Part shown: in pieces, positions 18,461 through 26,826 of the stretch | Position numbering within the stretch: the stretch's first letter is position 1 | Layout: each line of letters begins with the position of its first letter | Assembly (NCBI GenBank): GCA_018449595.1 | Contig: JAAVUU010000007.1 | Span: 124,001-188,000, forward strand | DNA from: Rhizobiales bacterium dw_265 | GTDB lineage: Bacteria; Pseudomonadota; Alphaproteobacteria; Micropepsales; Micropepsaceae | Direction: 5' to 3' | Length of the DNA stretch: 64,000 bases | The notes under the pieces: model-generated | What the model saw: the letters and a program-made list of their open reading frames with translations, nothing else | What the model was told of the DNA's origin: nothing | Databases searched by the model: none | Program-made: the position numbers and the translations under genes

Positions 18461-19477
18461 ATGGCGCAGCAGCAATATGATGTCGTGGGTCTGGGCAATG
18501 CCATTGTGGACGTCATCGCCTCGGTGGACGACCGCTTCCTGTTGACCCACAAGATCGCCAAGGGCGGCATGACCCTGATCGACGAATTCCGCGCCAGGGA
18601 ACTGCACAAGGCCCTGGCCGACCACAGCCAGGCGCTGTCCGCCCTGCATGAAATCGCCGGCGGCTCGGCCGCCAACACCCTGGCGGGCCTGGCCTCGCTG
18701 GGCGGCAACGGCCTGTATGTCGGCAAGGTGTTCGACGACCGGCTGGGCGAGGTCTTCGCCAGCTCCATGTCGGCCCAGGGCATCACCTTTACCAACCATC
18801 CCACCCGTGTCGGCTCCACCACCGCCAGCTGCCTTATTGCCGTCACGCCGGATGGACAGCGCAGCATGAGCACCTATCTGGGCGCCTGCCGCGAACTCGC
18901 CCCCGATGACGTGGACGAGGAACAGGTGGCGGCGGGACAGATCCTCTACATCGAGGGCTATCTGTGGGACGAGGACGCCGCCAAGCAGGCCTCGCGCAAG
19001 GCCATCGCGGCGGTCAAGGGCGCGGGCGGCAAGATCGCGCTGTCGCTGTCGGACAGCTTCTGCGTCGGGCGCTTCCGCGACGAGTTCCTGCATCTGCTGG
19101 AGCGCGATGTGAACATCCTGTTCGCCAATGAAGACGAAGCCAAGGCGCTGTTCGAGGAAGAGGAATTCGACGGCGTGATCGCCAAGGCCAAGGCCTGGGG
19201 CGGCATCGCCGCCATCACCCGCTCGGCCAAGGGCTGTGTGATCGTCGAGGAAACCACCAGCTATGAAATCGCCGCCGCCCATGTGGCGCAGTTGGTGGAC
19301 ACCACCGGCGCGGGCGACCAGTTCGCCGCCGGTTTTCTCTATGGCCTGACGCGCGGCAAGAGCCTGGCGGACTGCGGCCGGCTGGGGGCGCTGGCGGCGG
19401 CGGAAGTGATCGGCCATTACGGCGCGCGGCCGGAAGCGTCGCTGAAGGAATTGGCCGACAAGGCCGGGCTGCTTTGA
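18461..19477 (+). CDS. PfkB family sugar/nucleoside kinase (adenosine kinase-like)
   Basis: This is a 338-residue ribokinase-fold enzyme. PfkB signatures are the N-terminal GLGNAIVDVIASV, the GGSAANTLAGLASLGG glycine-rich segment and the C-terminal catalytic DTTGAGDQFAAGFLYG with the general-base Asp. Overall spacing matches the bacterial group annotated as adenosine kinase, although the substrate is not proven by sequence. The start ATG is preceded by GAGGG. The next small ORF overlaps its stop (TGATG). Confidence 0.88.
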   Translation: MAQQQYDVVGLGNAIVDVIASVDDRFLLTHKIAKGGMTLIDEFRARELHKALADHSQALSALHEIAGGSAANTLAGLASLGGNGLYVGKVFDDRLGEVFASSMSAQGITFTNHPTRVGSTTASCLIAVTPDGQRSMSTYLGACRELAPDDVDEEQVAAGQILYIEGYLWDEDAAKQASRKAIAAVKGAGGKIALSLSDSFCVGRFRDEFLHLLERDVNILFANEDEAKALFEEEEFDGVIAKAKAWGGIAAITRSAKGCVIVEETTSYEIAAAHVAQLVDTTGAGDQFAAGFLYGLTRGKSLADCGRLGALAAAEVIGHYGARPEASLKELADKAGLL

Positions 19478-19737
19478 TGCCGAAAATTAAACTGCATGCG
19501 TTTGTTGCGCGCGGTAAAAATGCCGGAAAAATTTTGTTTCCGCATAAGTATGAAGACGGAAAATACGCCGTCTCTAAAACTCGCTACGAAAAAGATTATG
19601 AGCGCGTTACAGAAAGCCAGGTTTTACGCTGGCTAGAAAAAGGACACGCGCTTCGCATGTCTAATCCTAGCGAAGGTATATTTCAGCCGAGCCTCGTGAG
19701 GCCTAAATCAATCTTTCGCCCGGTAAAATTGCGTTAA
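19477..19737 (+). CDS. Small basic protein of unknown function, AT-rich gene
   Basis: This is an 86-residue Lys/Arg/Tyr-rich protein beginning MPKIKLHAFVARGKNAGKIL. The ATG overlaps the upstream kinase stop by one base (TGATG), so it is probably translated by coupling. Base composition is about 44% G+C by direct count of three 60-base lines, far below the neighbours, and codons such as AAA, TTT and ATT are frequent. No membrane segment or known motif is seen. It could be recently acquired. The reading frame and position are credible, but no function can be given. Confidence 0.6.
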   Translation: MPKIKLHAFVARGKNAGKILFPHKYEDGKYAVSKTRYEKDYERVTESQVLRWLEKGHALRMSNPSEGIFQPSLVRPKSIFRPVKLR

Positions 19738-19741
19738 AGAA

Positions 19742-20158
19742 TTACTCACCAACAACATGAAGCACTACTTCGCGCCGGTGCGGCGCGTCGCGATGCTCGA
19801 AGACATGGATGCCCTGCCAGGTGCCCAGCGCCGGTCTGCCTTTGTGCAGCGGGATGGCGATGGAGGTTTGGGTCAGCGCCGAACGGATATGACTGGGCAT
19901 GTCGTCGGGGCCTTCGGCGGTGTGGCGGAAGCGCGGGCCTGCCTGCGCCAGCCAGGCGAAGAAATCCTGCAAATCCTTCCGCACATCGGGATCGGCATTT
20001 TCCTGCACCAGCAGCGAGGCCGAGGTGTGGCGGATGAAACAGGTCAGCAGCCCATTTTCGATTCCCGCGCCGCGCAGGAAGGCCGTCACGTCATCGGTGA
20101 ATTCATACAGGCCCGGCCCATCGGTCCTGACCGTGATGGTATGAAAAGCCTGCTTCAC
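19742..20158 (-). CDS. YjbQ family protein (UPF0047, secondary thiamine-phosphate synthase-like)
   Basis: This is a 138-residue member of the YjbQ/UPF0047 family, some of which show weak thiamine-phosphate synthase activity. The core motifs are LLTCFIRHTSASLLVQENAD, with the conserved His and Glu, and GTWQGIHVFEHRD near the C-terminus, with the HTAEGPDDMPSHI loop between. The GTG start overlaps the Smr gene stop (GTGA), placing it at the end of a leftward timA-mltA-smr-yjbQ transcript. Confidence 0.92.
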   Translation of the reverse strand: MKQAFHTITVRTDGPGLYEFTDDVTAFLRGAGIENGLLTCFIRHTSASLLVQENADPDVRKDLQDFFAWLAQAGPRFRHTAEGPDDMPSHIRSALTQTSIAIPLHKGRPALGTWQGIHVFEHRDAPHRREVVLHVVGE

Positions 20159-20634
20159 CGATTCTTCCTTAAGTAAACATAGAGCGCGCCGTCGCCGCCA
20201 TGCCGGGCATGGGCTGGGCTGGTGCTGGCAATCAGCGCCGCCAGGCCCGGATCGTTCAGCCAGCGCGGCACCATCTGTTTCAGCACGCCATGCGGCGACA
20301 TCATCCAGGGCGCGTTTTCATCGTTTTTGGGATTGCCCTTGCCGGTGACGATCAGCACCAGCCGGTGGCCGCGGCTGTGCGCGCCCGCCAGCCAGGCGAA
20401 CAGGGTGCGGTGGGCGGCCTCTTGCGTAAGACCGTGCAGGTCAATGCGGGCGTCCGGCTCGATCTGGCCCTTGCGCAGCCGTTCCTGGGTGGCGCCATTG
20501 ACGCCACTGCCGCCTGCCTCGATGCTTTTCTTTTTCGCGGCTTTCTTCGGCAGGACGACCTTGATCGGGCGCGCTTCCTTGAAGGTCTGCTCGAACAGCG
20601 CGCGTTCGTCATCGCTGGTGGTGCGCCGGCTCAT
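20155..20634 (-). CDS. Smr/MutS2 C-terminal domain protein
   Basis: This is a 159-residue Smr-domain protein. After a basic N-terminal tail (LPKKAAKKK) it has the LDLHGLT-type motif (RIDLHGLTQEAAHRTL), the LIVTGKG glycine loop and the C-terminal HGGDGALYVYLRK. Stand-alone Smr proteins are nicking or RNA endonucleases, and some act on stalled ribosomes; the role here is unproven. It overlaps both neighbours by 4 bp (ATGA with mltA, GTGA with yjbQ). This mltA-smr arrangement is typical near the alphaproteobacterial origin. Confidence 0.93.
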   Translation of the reverse strand: MSRRTTSDDERALFEQTFKEARPIKVVLPKKAAKKKSIEAGGSGVNGATQERLRKGQIEPDARIDLHGLTQEAAHRTLFAWLAGAHSRGHRLVLIVTGKGNPKNDENAPWMMSPHGVLKQMVPRWLNDPGLAALIASTSPAHARHGGDGALYVYLRKNR

Positions 20635-21788
20635 GGATAGGTGCGGCCTTCGCCGATCCGTGCCGCCAGCATGTTGGGCAGCAGCAGATACAAAGCGCCC
20701 CCCGCCTTCATGGCGCCGGCGCGCGCCTCCGCCTCCGGGCCGAAGCCGAAGAAGATGTCGCCGCGCACCGGCCCGCGAATGGCGCCGCCGATATCCTGCG
20801 CCACCATCAGGCCATGCACCGGATCGGGGCCCTCGGCGGCGACATAGAAGGGCGCGCCCAGGGCATGCAGGCGCGGATCGACGGCAAGACTCGCCAGCGG
20901 CGTCAGGCTGGCGCCCGACGCGCCCGGACTGCCCAGCGCGGTATCGCCCAAGGGCGTCTCCCGGAAGAAGATGTAGCTCTTGTCGGTTTCCATCACCGCG
21001 CGGGCGCGATCCGGATGCGCCAGCAGCCAGGCGCGGATGGTCTGCAACGAGACATTCTCGCGCGCCAGTTGGTTCTGCTGGATCAGGGTGCGGCCGATGG
21101 CGGTGTAGGGCTGGCCATTCTCGCCGGCATAGGCGATGCGCGCCGAGCCGCCATCGGTGAACACCACCCGGCCCGAGCCCTGGATCTGCAGGAAGAAAAG
21201 CGCCACCGCATCGTCGGTATAGAACAGCACCGGCGCGGCGATGCCGCCCGCGTCAATCGCGGCGCGGTCGGCATAGGGCACCAGCGCATGGCCCGATACA
21301 CGCCCGGAAATATGCTCGCCTTTCAGCCTGGGAAGGAACTGGCCCAGGTCGGCGCGCACCAGGTCGGGTGGCAGGCCAAGCACCGGCGTCTGGAAAACAC
21401 CCTGGCGCACGCGGCTGCCGTCGATCTGCGGCTCGTAGTAGCCGGTGAACAGGGCTGTATCGCCCTGCACCGCATAAGGCGTGAAATTCTGTTCAAAGAA
21501 CACGCGCGCATCGCCCCGCGCATTGGCGCAGACGCCGCGCCAGTCGGCGACGGTTCCGGCATAGCCTGCCCCGCCCATCGCCAGGGTGTCGGGCTTTGCC
21601 GCCAGCACGGCGCAACTGCGGGCGAAAGAGTCCAGCGCCGCCTGCGGCGCGTTCCATCCCGGCAGGCTGGGGAAGGTCACCCGCGTCAGCCGCAAGCCGG
21701 CCTGTTGTTGTACGGCGGGCGGCGGCGTGGGCGCGGTGCAACCGGCGGCGGCAAGCAGACAAAAGGCGGCAAATGCCTTTGCCTTCAT
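20631..21788 (-). CDS. mltA: Membrane-bound lytic murein transglycosylase A
   Basis: This outer-membrane lipoprotein cleaves peptidoglycan to 1,6-anhydro-muropeptides. The signal peptide has lipobox AAAGC with Cys17. The MltA domain shows FTGYYEPQIDGS and HALVPYADRAAID, and the barrel FLQIQGSGRVVF. The C-terminal 3D domain carries the Asp-rich QDIGGAIRGPVRGDIFFG with the expected catalytic Asp. The length of 385 residues is normal. Its products are substrates for AmpG, encoded about 15 kb away. It starts within the stop of the Tim44-like gene. Confidence 0.96.
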   Translation of the reverse strand: MKAKAFAAFCLLAAAGCTAPTPPPAVQQQAGLRLTRVTFPSLPGWNAPQAALDSFARSCAVLAAKPDTLAMGGAGYAGTVADWRGVCANARGDARVFFEQNFTPYAVQGDTALFTGYYEPQIDGSRVRQGVFQTPVLGLPPDLVRADLGQFLPRLKGEHISGRVSGHALVPYADRAAIDAGGIAAPVLFYTDDAVALFFLQIQGSGRVVFTDGGSARIAYAGENGQPYTAIGRTLIQQNQLARENVSLQTIRAWLLAHPDRARAVMETDKSYIFFRETPLGDTALGSPGASGASLTPLASLAVDPRLHALGAPFYVAAEGPDPVHGLMVAQDIGGAIRGPVRGDIFFGFGPEAEARAGAMKAGGALYLLLPNMLAARIGEGRTYP

Positions 21789-22345
21789 TCCGGCAGGTCA
21801 CCCGAGGTCGCCACCAGCTGCCAGTTGGGATCGCTGGAATCCAGGTTGCGCTCGAAGGTCCAGACATCCGTCACCGTGCCACTGGAAAATTCGGCGGTGA
21901 AGGCGATGGTGATTTCCGCCAGCCGCCCATTGAGCGCGGAATTGACGATGCGGGCGTCCTGCAGCTTGACGAAAGCGGCGGGCGGCGCGGTGCGCGCCGT
22001 GATCCCGGCCTCGAAGGCGGCATAGACGTCGGGCGACAGCAGCGGCCGCAAGGCATCGCGGTCGCCCCCGGCGAAGGCGGTGACGATCCGGCCATAGGCA
22101 TCGCGCGCGCCCAGCAGGAATTTCGGCGTGTCGAAAGCGCGGTCGGCCAGCTGGATGTCCAGCAGCCCGTTCGAGGCCGGGGTGGCCGGGACGGCCTCGG
22201 GCGGCGGCGCGGCCGTCAGCGGCATGGGCTGGGGCTGGGCGGTCTCATTGCCGGTGCGGCGGCCCAGCACCGTATAGAGGCGAAAGCAGATCACCGCGGC
22301 GACCATGGCGGCGGCGACAAGGATGAGTGTCTGGGAATCCGGCAT
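21785..22345 (-). CDS. Tim44/TimA-like inner-membrane-anchored protein
   Basis: This is a 186-residue protein with one N-terminal membrane segment (LILVAAAMVAAVICF), a Pro-rich linker and a Tim44-type C-terminal domain (FLLGARDAYGRIVTAFAGGD, LRPLLSPDVYAAF, DVWTFERNLDSSDPNWQLVAT). In mitochondria Tim44 tethers the import motor. In alphaproteobacteria the TimA homologue is a small membrane-bound protein of unclear role. It overlaps the mltA start by 4 bp and diverges from secB, a layout common around alphaproteobacterial origins. Confidence 0.9.
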   Translation of the reverse strand: MPDSQTLILVAAAMVAAVICFRLYTVLGRRTGNETAQPQPMPLTAAPPPEAVPATPASNGLLDIQLADRAFDTPKFLLGARDAYGRIVTAFAGGDRDALRPLLSPDVYAAFEAGITARTAPPAAFVKLQDARIVNSALNGRLAEITIAFTAEFSSGTVTDVWTFERNLDSSDPNWQLVATSGDLPE

Positions 22346-22483
22346 GGCAAACCTTTACGCGAACCCGTTGCCCCCTCGGCGGCGCGACCCTAGCTGCCAC
22401 CGCCCGCCCTGAAAAGCGCTTTTGCTTGCCCCGCCGGCGCGTTCCATGGTAGCGCGCGGGCGCAAATTTCAGAAAGACCGACG

Positions 22484-22957
22484 ATGAGCAGCGAAGGAAC
22501 TCCGGCCAATACGGGCGCGATCCCCAATCTCCAGGTGGCGGCCCAGTATATCAAGGACCTGTCCTTCGAAAACCCCGGCGCCATGTCCAACCTGGTGGAC
22601 CGGCCGCAGATCGAACTGTCGGTGGACCTCAACGCCAGCCGCCTGGCCGAACAGGATCTGTACGAGGTCGAACTCAAGATTCGCGTCAATGCCACCCATG
22701 AAGGCAGGGCGCTGTTCCTGCTGGAAGTCGCCTATGCCGGCATCTTCCGCCTGACCAATGTGCCCGACACCGCCACCCAGCAGGCCATTCTGCTGATCCA
22801 GGCGCCGCACATGCTGTTTCCCTTCGTGCGCCGCATCGTCTCCGATGTGGTGCGCGACGGCGGCATGCCGCCCCTGATGATCGAGCCGATCGATTTCATG
22901 GCGCTGTACCAGGCGCGCCTGGCCCAGGCGGCCGGCCAGCCCCAAGGCACCGCCTAG
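22484..22957 (+). CDS. secB: Protein-export chaperone SecB
   Basis: SecB is a tetrameric cytosolic chaperone that keeps preproteins unfolded and delivers them to SecA. The 157-residue protein has the family motifs YIKDLSFENP, ELSVDLNAS and the acidic strand YEVELKIRVNA, followed by PHMLFPFVRRIVSDVVRDGGMPPLMI. It is convergent with dnaQ, and the two stop codons share the palindrome CTAG. Confidence 0.97.
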   Translation: MSSEGTPANTGAIPNLQVAAQYIKDLSFENPGAMSNLVDRPQIELSVDLNASRLAEQDLYEVELKIRVNATHEGRALFLLEVAYAGIFRLTNVPDTATQQAILLIQAPHMLFPFVRRIVSDVVRDGGMPPLMIEPIDFMALYQARLAQAAGQPQGTA

Positions 22958-23643
22958 GAAATTTTCCAGAGCGTCTTGTCGCCCAATTCCTTGGCGACAA
23001 AGGCAGCGTGGGCGGCCTGTTCCGCTTCGGTGATGCGCGGCGGCAAGGCGTTGGGACGCTGGCGGGCGGTGGGCCGCGCCTGCGCGTTCTGGGCGGCGGC
23101 GATTTCCACCGGCGCCAGCATCAGGCCCTTCTGGCGGCCGCCGATCAGTTCCAGGTAGATTTCCGCCGTCAGCTGGGCGTCCAGCAGCGCGCCATGCTTG
23201 CTGCGGGCGCTGAGGTCCACGCCGAAGCGCTTGCACAATTCGTCCAGGCTGTAGCGCGCGCCGGGAATCTTGCGCTTGGCGATCTCGATGGTGTCCACGG
23301 TGCGGGCCAGCGGGATGGGCGGCTTGCCGATGCGCTTGAGTTCGGCATTGATGAACTTGATGTCGAAACTGGCATTGTGGATCACCAGCGGATCGTCGCC
23401 CAGGAATTCCAGGAATTCTTCCGCCACATGCGCGAACAGCGCCTTGTCGGCAAGGAATTCCGCCGACAGGCCATGCACCCGCTGGGACTCGATGGGCACA
23501 TCGCGTTCGGGATTGAGATAGAATTGCAGCGTGCGGCCGGTGGGGAAATGATCCATCAGCTCGACGCAGCCGATTTCAACGATCCGATGACCATCGCCGG
23601 GTTCAAACCCGGTGGTTTCGGTGTCGAAAACAATTTCACGCAT
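22954..23643 (-). CDS. dnaQ: DNA polymerase III epsilon subunit (3'-5' proofreading exonuclease)
   Basis: This is the proofreading exonuclease of the replicative polymerase. It has 229 residues with the DEDDh motifs: FDTETTGFEPGDGHRIVEIG (Asp, Glu), VIHNASFDIKFIN (Asp) and SKHGALLDAQLTAEIYLEL (His, Asp). The Pro/Arg-rich C-terminal tail is the region that binds the polymerase alpha subunit. It lies 6 bp after coaE in the leftward ppsR-maf-aroE-coaE-dnaQ run. The length is slightly shorter than in E. coli (243). Confidence 0.96.
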   Translation of the reverse strand: MREIVFDTETTGFEPGDGHRIVEIGCVELMDHFPTGRTLQFYLNPERDVPIESQRVHGLSAEFLADKALFAHVAEEFLEFLGDDPLVIHNASFDIKFINAELKRIGKPPIPLARTVDTIEIAKRKIPGARYSLDELCKRFGVDLSARSKHGALLDAQLTAEIYLELIGGRQKGLMLAPVEIAAAQNAQARPTARQRPNALPPRITEAEQAAHAAFVAKELGDKTLWKIS

Positions 23644-23649
23644 GCAATT

Positions 23650-24261
23650 TCACTTCTTTTTTTGCGGCTCTTGCTCTCGCAAACGCCGCGTGATGTCGGC
23701 CAGGATCATTTTCACCTGTTCGCGGGCGTGATCCAAGCCTTTATCCGTCATCACCAGATAGTGCGCCTGTGCGCGCTTTTCAGCATCGTGCATCTGCCGG
23801 GCCAGCAAGGCGTCGAATTTCGCTTCCGTCATGCCGGGGCGCGCCAGCACCCGGGCGCGCTGCACATCCGCCGGAGCGGTCGCCACCACCACCGCATCCA
23901 CCGGCGCGCCGGTCTCCAGCAGCAGGGGAATATCCAGCAGCACGATACCGGCGCCGGTTTCGGCCAGAAAGGCGTCGCGGCGGTCGGCCACCAGCGGATG
24001 CATCAGCCCTTCCAGCCGCGCCAGCGCCCCGGGCTCAGCGGTGACCAGCCGTGACAGCGCGCTGCGATCCACCGCGCCATTCCTGGTCGAGCCGGGAAAG
24101 GCCGCCTCGATCATGGCGGCGGCCTCGCCGGCATAGAGCGCATGCACCGCGGCATCGCTGTCGAACACCGGCACGCCCTCGGCGGCGAACAGTTTCGCGG
24201 TCTGGCTTTTGCCCATGCCGATGGAGCCGGTCAGCCCGATGACAAAAGGCTTACCGCGCAC
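23650..24261 (-). CDS. coaE: Dephospho-CoA kinase
   Basis: This is the last step of coenzyme A synthesis, ATP-dependent phosphorylation of dephospho-CoA. The P-loop is [11 protein letters not shown], with [11 protein letters not shown] after it and the [11 protein letters not shown] and [13 protein letters not shown] segments expected for CoaE. A GTG at 24261 preceded by GAGG is preferred, giving about 203 residues; a TTG four codons earlier is possible. It overlaps the aroE 3' end by 11 bp. Confidence 0.95.
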   Translation of the reverse strand: MRGKPFVIGLTGSIGMGKSQTAKLFAAEGVPVFDSDAAVHALYAGEAAAMIEAAFPGSTRNGAVDRSALSRLVTAEPGALARLEGLMHPLVADRRDAFLAETGAGIVLLDIPLLLETGAPVDAVVVATAPADVQRARVLARPGMTEAKFDALLARQMHDAEKRAQAHYLVMTDKGLDHAREQVKMILADITRRLREQEPQKKK

Positions 24262-25132
24262 CCAGCGCCTCAATCCGAGCCGCGCGCAGCGCCTCGATAA
24301 GCGCCGCGCGCAGGCCCGGCGTGACCTGGGGCCGGACGCCGAAGAACGCCTCGAAGGACGGCACCGCCTGGTGCATCAGCATCCCCAACCCATCAATGGT
24401 CCGGTGGCCGCGTGCCTGGGCGTCCTTCAGCAAATGGGTTTCCAAGGGGTTGTAAACAATGTCGCAGACCGCTGCGGCTTGCGGCAGCAGCGACAGGTCG
24501 AGGTCGAGCGGCGGATTGCCGCCCATGCCCGCGCTGGTGGAATTGACCAGCAGCGCCGCTTGGTCCGCCGCGCCCGGCCAGGCCTCCAGGGCGCCGACCA
24601 TCAGCTTGGCCTTCACCTGCGAGGCCAGGCTGTCGGCAAGCGCCTTGGCCCGCTGCCGGTCGCGGTTGAGGATCACGATGGTCTCCGCGCCCAGCAGGGT
24701 CAGCGCCAGCACCGCGCCGCGCGCCGCGCCGCCCGCGCCCAGCAGGACCGCCGTCTTCCCCGCCAGGGCATGTGGGCCCAGCGCCTCTTCCAGCGAGGCC
24801 GACAGGCCATAAGTATCGGTGTTGAGGCCGAGCAGGCCAGCGTCCGCGAATACCAGCAGGTTGACCGCGCCGGCGATCCTGGCTTCCACATTCAGCCGGT
24901 GCGCCATGGCGAAGGCCGCTTCCTTGTGCGGCACGGTGACATTGACGCCACGAAAGCCAGCGCGGCGCGCGCCGTCGATCACCGCCGCGAAATCCTCGGT
25001 CCTGGCCGGCAGCGGCACCATCGCGCCGTCGATGCCATGTTCGTTCAGCCAATAGCCATGCAGTACCGGCGACAGGGAATGCGCCACAGGCCAGCCGATG
25101 ATGCCCGCGAGTTTGGCCTTGCCGGTAATCAT
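24251..25132 (-). CDS. aroE: Shikimate dehydrogenase
   Basis: This NADPH-dependent enzyme reduces 3-dehydroshikimate to shikimate in aromatic amino acid synthesis. Landmarks are the N-terminal [14 protein letters not shown], the catalytic lysine in [14 protein letters not shown], the nucleotide loop [22 protein letters not shown] and the C-terminal [10 protein letters not shown]. The length of 293 residues is slightly long. It starts within the maf stop (ATGA) and overlaps coaE downstream. Confidence 0.97.
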   Translation of the reverse strand: MITGKAKLAGIIGWPVAHSLSPVLHGYWLNEHGIDGAMVPLPARTEDFAAVIDGARRAGFRGVNVTVPHKEAAFAMAHRLNVEARIAGAVNLLVFADAGLLGLNTDTYGLSASLEEALGPHALAGKTAVLLGAGGAARGAVLALTLLGAETIVILNRDRQRAKALADSLASQVKAKLMVGALEAWPGAADQAALLVNSTSAGMGGNPPLDLDLSLLPQAAAVCDIVYNPLETHLLKDAQARGHRTIDGLGMLMHQAVPSFEAFFGVRPQVTPGLRAALIEALRAARIEALGAR

Positions 25133-25716
25133 GACGCGAGCACGCTTTCTTTGCGCAATTGCGCCAGGACCGGCAGCAAAGGCAGCCCCAGCACGGAGAA
25201 ATAATCTCCCTCCACCCTAGCGAAAAGCTGCGCCCCGCGCCCCTCGAAATGATAGCAGCCCACGCTGGACAGGATGGCTGTGCCTTCGGCGGCCAGATAG
25301 TCGTCCAGGAATTGCGGGCTCAAATCGCGCATCGTCATGTTGCAGGGGCTGGCATGCGCCCACAGCAGGGCCCCGTCGCGGGCCAGCGCCGCCGCCGACA
25401 CCAGCAGGTGGGTCTTGCCCGACATGGCGGCCAGCAGGTTTCGCGCCGCATCCAGGGTGGCGCATTTGCCGAGCAGGCGGCCTTCCAGGTCGATCACGCT
25501 GTCGCCGCCCAGCACCGTCCGGCCGGGATGACGGCGCGAAACATGAAGCGCCTTTTGCCGCGCCAGTTCACTCGCCACCGTGGCGGCGTCGGCGCCATTC
25601 AAATCCGCCATCAGCCGGTCTTCGTCCAGGTCGGCGGGATCGGCGGCGAACGCCACCCCGGCGGCCGCCAGCAGTGCTTTGCGGCTGGCGCTTGCGGATG
25701 CGAGAATCAGCGTCAT
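25129..25716 (-). CDS. maf: Maf family nucleotide pyrophosphatase
   Basis: Maf proteins hydrolyse modified or canonical NTPs and are linked to septum control in some bacteria. The 195-residue protein has the N-terminal LILASASASRKALL, LARQKA, the metal-binding GGDSVIDLEGRLLGK and TAILSSVGCYHFEGRGAQLF near the C-terminus. The ATG overlaps the ppsR stop (ATGA). Longer readings upstream are frame-shifted shadows of ppsR. ppsR-maf-aroE-coaE-dnaQ is a conserved origin-proximal run in alphaproteobacteria. Confidence 0.95.
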   Translation of the reverse strand: MTLILASASASRKALLAAAGVAFAADPADLDEDRLMADLNGADAATVASELARQKALHVSRRHPGRTVLGGDSVIDLEGRLLGKCATLDAARNLLAAMSGKTHLLVSAAALARDGALLWAHASPCNMTMRDLSPQFLDDYLAAEGTAILSSVGCYHFEGRGAQLFARVEGDYFSVLGLPLLPVLAQLRKESVLAS

Positions 25717-26534
25717 TCCCGGGGTTCCCTGCGTTCGTTCAGCAGGTTCATCACCGCCGCCGCCGTTTCCTCGATCGAGCGGCGCGACACGTCTATCATC
25801 GGCCAGCCCTGCCGCTCGAACAGCTGGCGGGTGGCCGCGACCTCGGCGCGCACCGCATCCAGGTCCACATAGTTGGTGTCGCGCTGCTCGCCCATGGTGC
25901 TCAGCCGGTTGCGCCGTACCTGGACCAGCCGGTCTGGCGACACCCACAGCCCGACGACCAGCGGCGTCCTGGCGTCCAGCAGCTGCTGCGGCGGCGGCAT
26001 GCGCGGCACCAGCGGCACATTGGCGGCGCGCACTCCGCGAATGGCGAGATAGACACAGGTGGGCGTTTTGGAGGTGCGGCTGGCGCCGGTCAGGATCACC
26101 TCGGCCCCGTCGATGGAATCCAGCGACTGGCCGTCATCATGGGCGATGGTGAAGTTCAGCACCTCGATACGGTCGAGATAGCGGGCATCCACCTCATGCT
26201 GGCGCCCCACCTTGTGGGTCTCGGCCGCGCCCAGGAACTGGCGCAGCGCCATTACCGGACCCTCCAGGATATCGATCGCGCGCACCCGCAGATCGATACA
26301 ACGCGCCAGCAGCTTTTCGCGCAGGGCGGTATTGGCAAGGGTAAAGAACACCAGCCCCGGCATGATGGCGATATGGTCCAGCGCGCGGCCAAGCTGGAAC
26401 TCGCTGCGCACCAGGGCATAGGGGTGGATCATCACATCCACGTCCTCGAACTGGGCCAGCGCCGCGGTGGCCATGGCGTTCAGGGTTTCGCCGGTGGAAT
26501 CCGAGACGAGATGAACATGAAATTTGTGATCCAC
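25713..26534 (-). CDS. ppsR: Pyruvate,phosphate dikinase regulatory protein (DUF299, bifunctional kinase/pyrophosphorylase)
   Basis: This family phosphorylates and dephosphorylates a threonine of pyruvate,phosphate dikinase or PEP synthase. Motifs are the N-terminal HLVSDSTGETL, EVILTGASRTSKTP (phosphate loop) and LAIRGVRAANVPLVP. The open frame continues about 80 codons upstream with non-conserved sequence. I use the GTG at 26534 because it gives about 273 residues, the family length. This gene is the RP001/CC_0001 equivalent that flanks the origin in Caulobacter. Its start codon lies inside a DnaA-box-like nonamer. Confidence 0.9.
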   Translation of the reverse strand: MDHKFHVHLVSDSTGETLNAMATAALAQFEDVDVMIHPYALVRSEFQLGRALDHIAIMPGLVFFTLANTALREKLLARCIDLRVRAIDILEGPVMALRQFLGAAETHKVGRQHEVDARYLDRIEVLNFTIAHDDGQSLDSIDGAEVILTGASRTSKTPTCVYLAIRGVRAANVPLVPRMPPPQQLLDARTPLVVGLWVSPDRLVQVRRNRLSTMGEQRDTNYVDLDAVRAEVAATRQLFERQGWPMIDVSRRSIEETAAAVMNLLNERREPRE

Positions 26535-26826
26535 AGGACTATCCAGAGTGAGCCGAACGACGGGGCATAAGGTGGGGGTTAACGGGGAAGGACACACAGC
26601 CTTGCGGCCGGGAAGCGGGAAATTGTGCAGGGCCGGTATGATTGTGGACCGCCAGGCCCGACGGCCAACATAGCATGGCGCCCGCCGGAGCCCGCCGCAA
26701 ATTCCTGCAAGTGCTTGAACCCATGCGCACCTTCGCTTAAGCCAGTCAGAGCTTCCCCAGCCCGATCCACAACCCACAGGCCTTACATCATCTTCATCAT
26801 CTTAGAATCTTAGGACTCTTGTTTTG
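26527..26826. other. oriC: Candidate chromosomal replication origin (oriC) between ppsR and hemE
   Basis: This ~290-bp gap separates leftward ppsR from rightward hemE, the same gene pair that brackets Cori in Caulobacter. It contains TGATCCACA at 26527-26535, which is identical to a Caulobacter G-type DnaA box, CGATCCACA at 26763-26771, and weaker matches at 26539-26547 (CTATCCAGA) and, on the minus strand, 26643-26651 (CGGTCCACA). The hemE-proximal edge (26781-26826) is visibly AT-rich with repeated CATCATCTT, a plausible unwinding element, and carries one GANTC site (26805-26809). Single TTAA half-sites occur, but no full CtrA box (TTAA-N7-TTAA) was found. No protein gene fits here. Confidence 0.6.

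Noticed and set aside
26781..26820. DnaA-trio elements in the AT-rich edge of the origin
   Set aside because: The CATCATCTT repeats do not give a continuous 3'-GAT-5' register on either strand.
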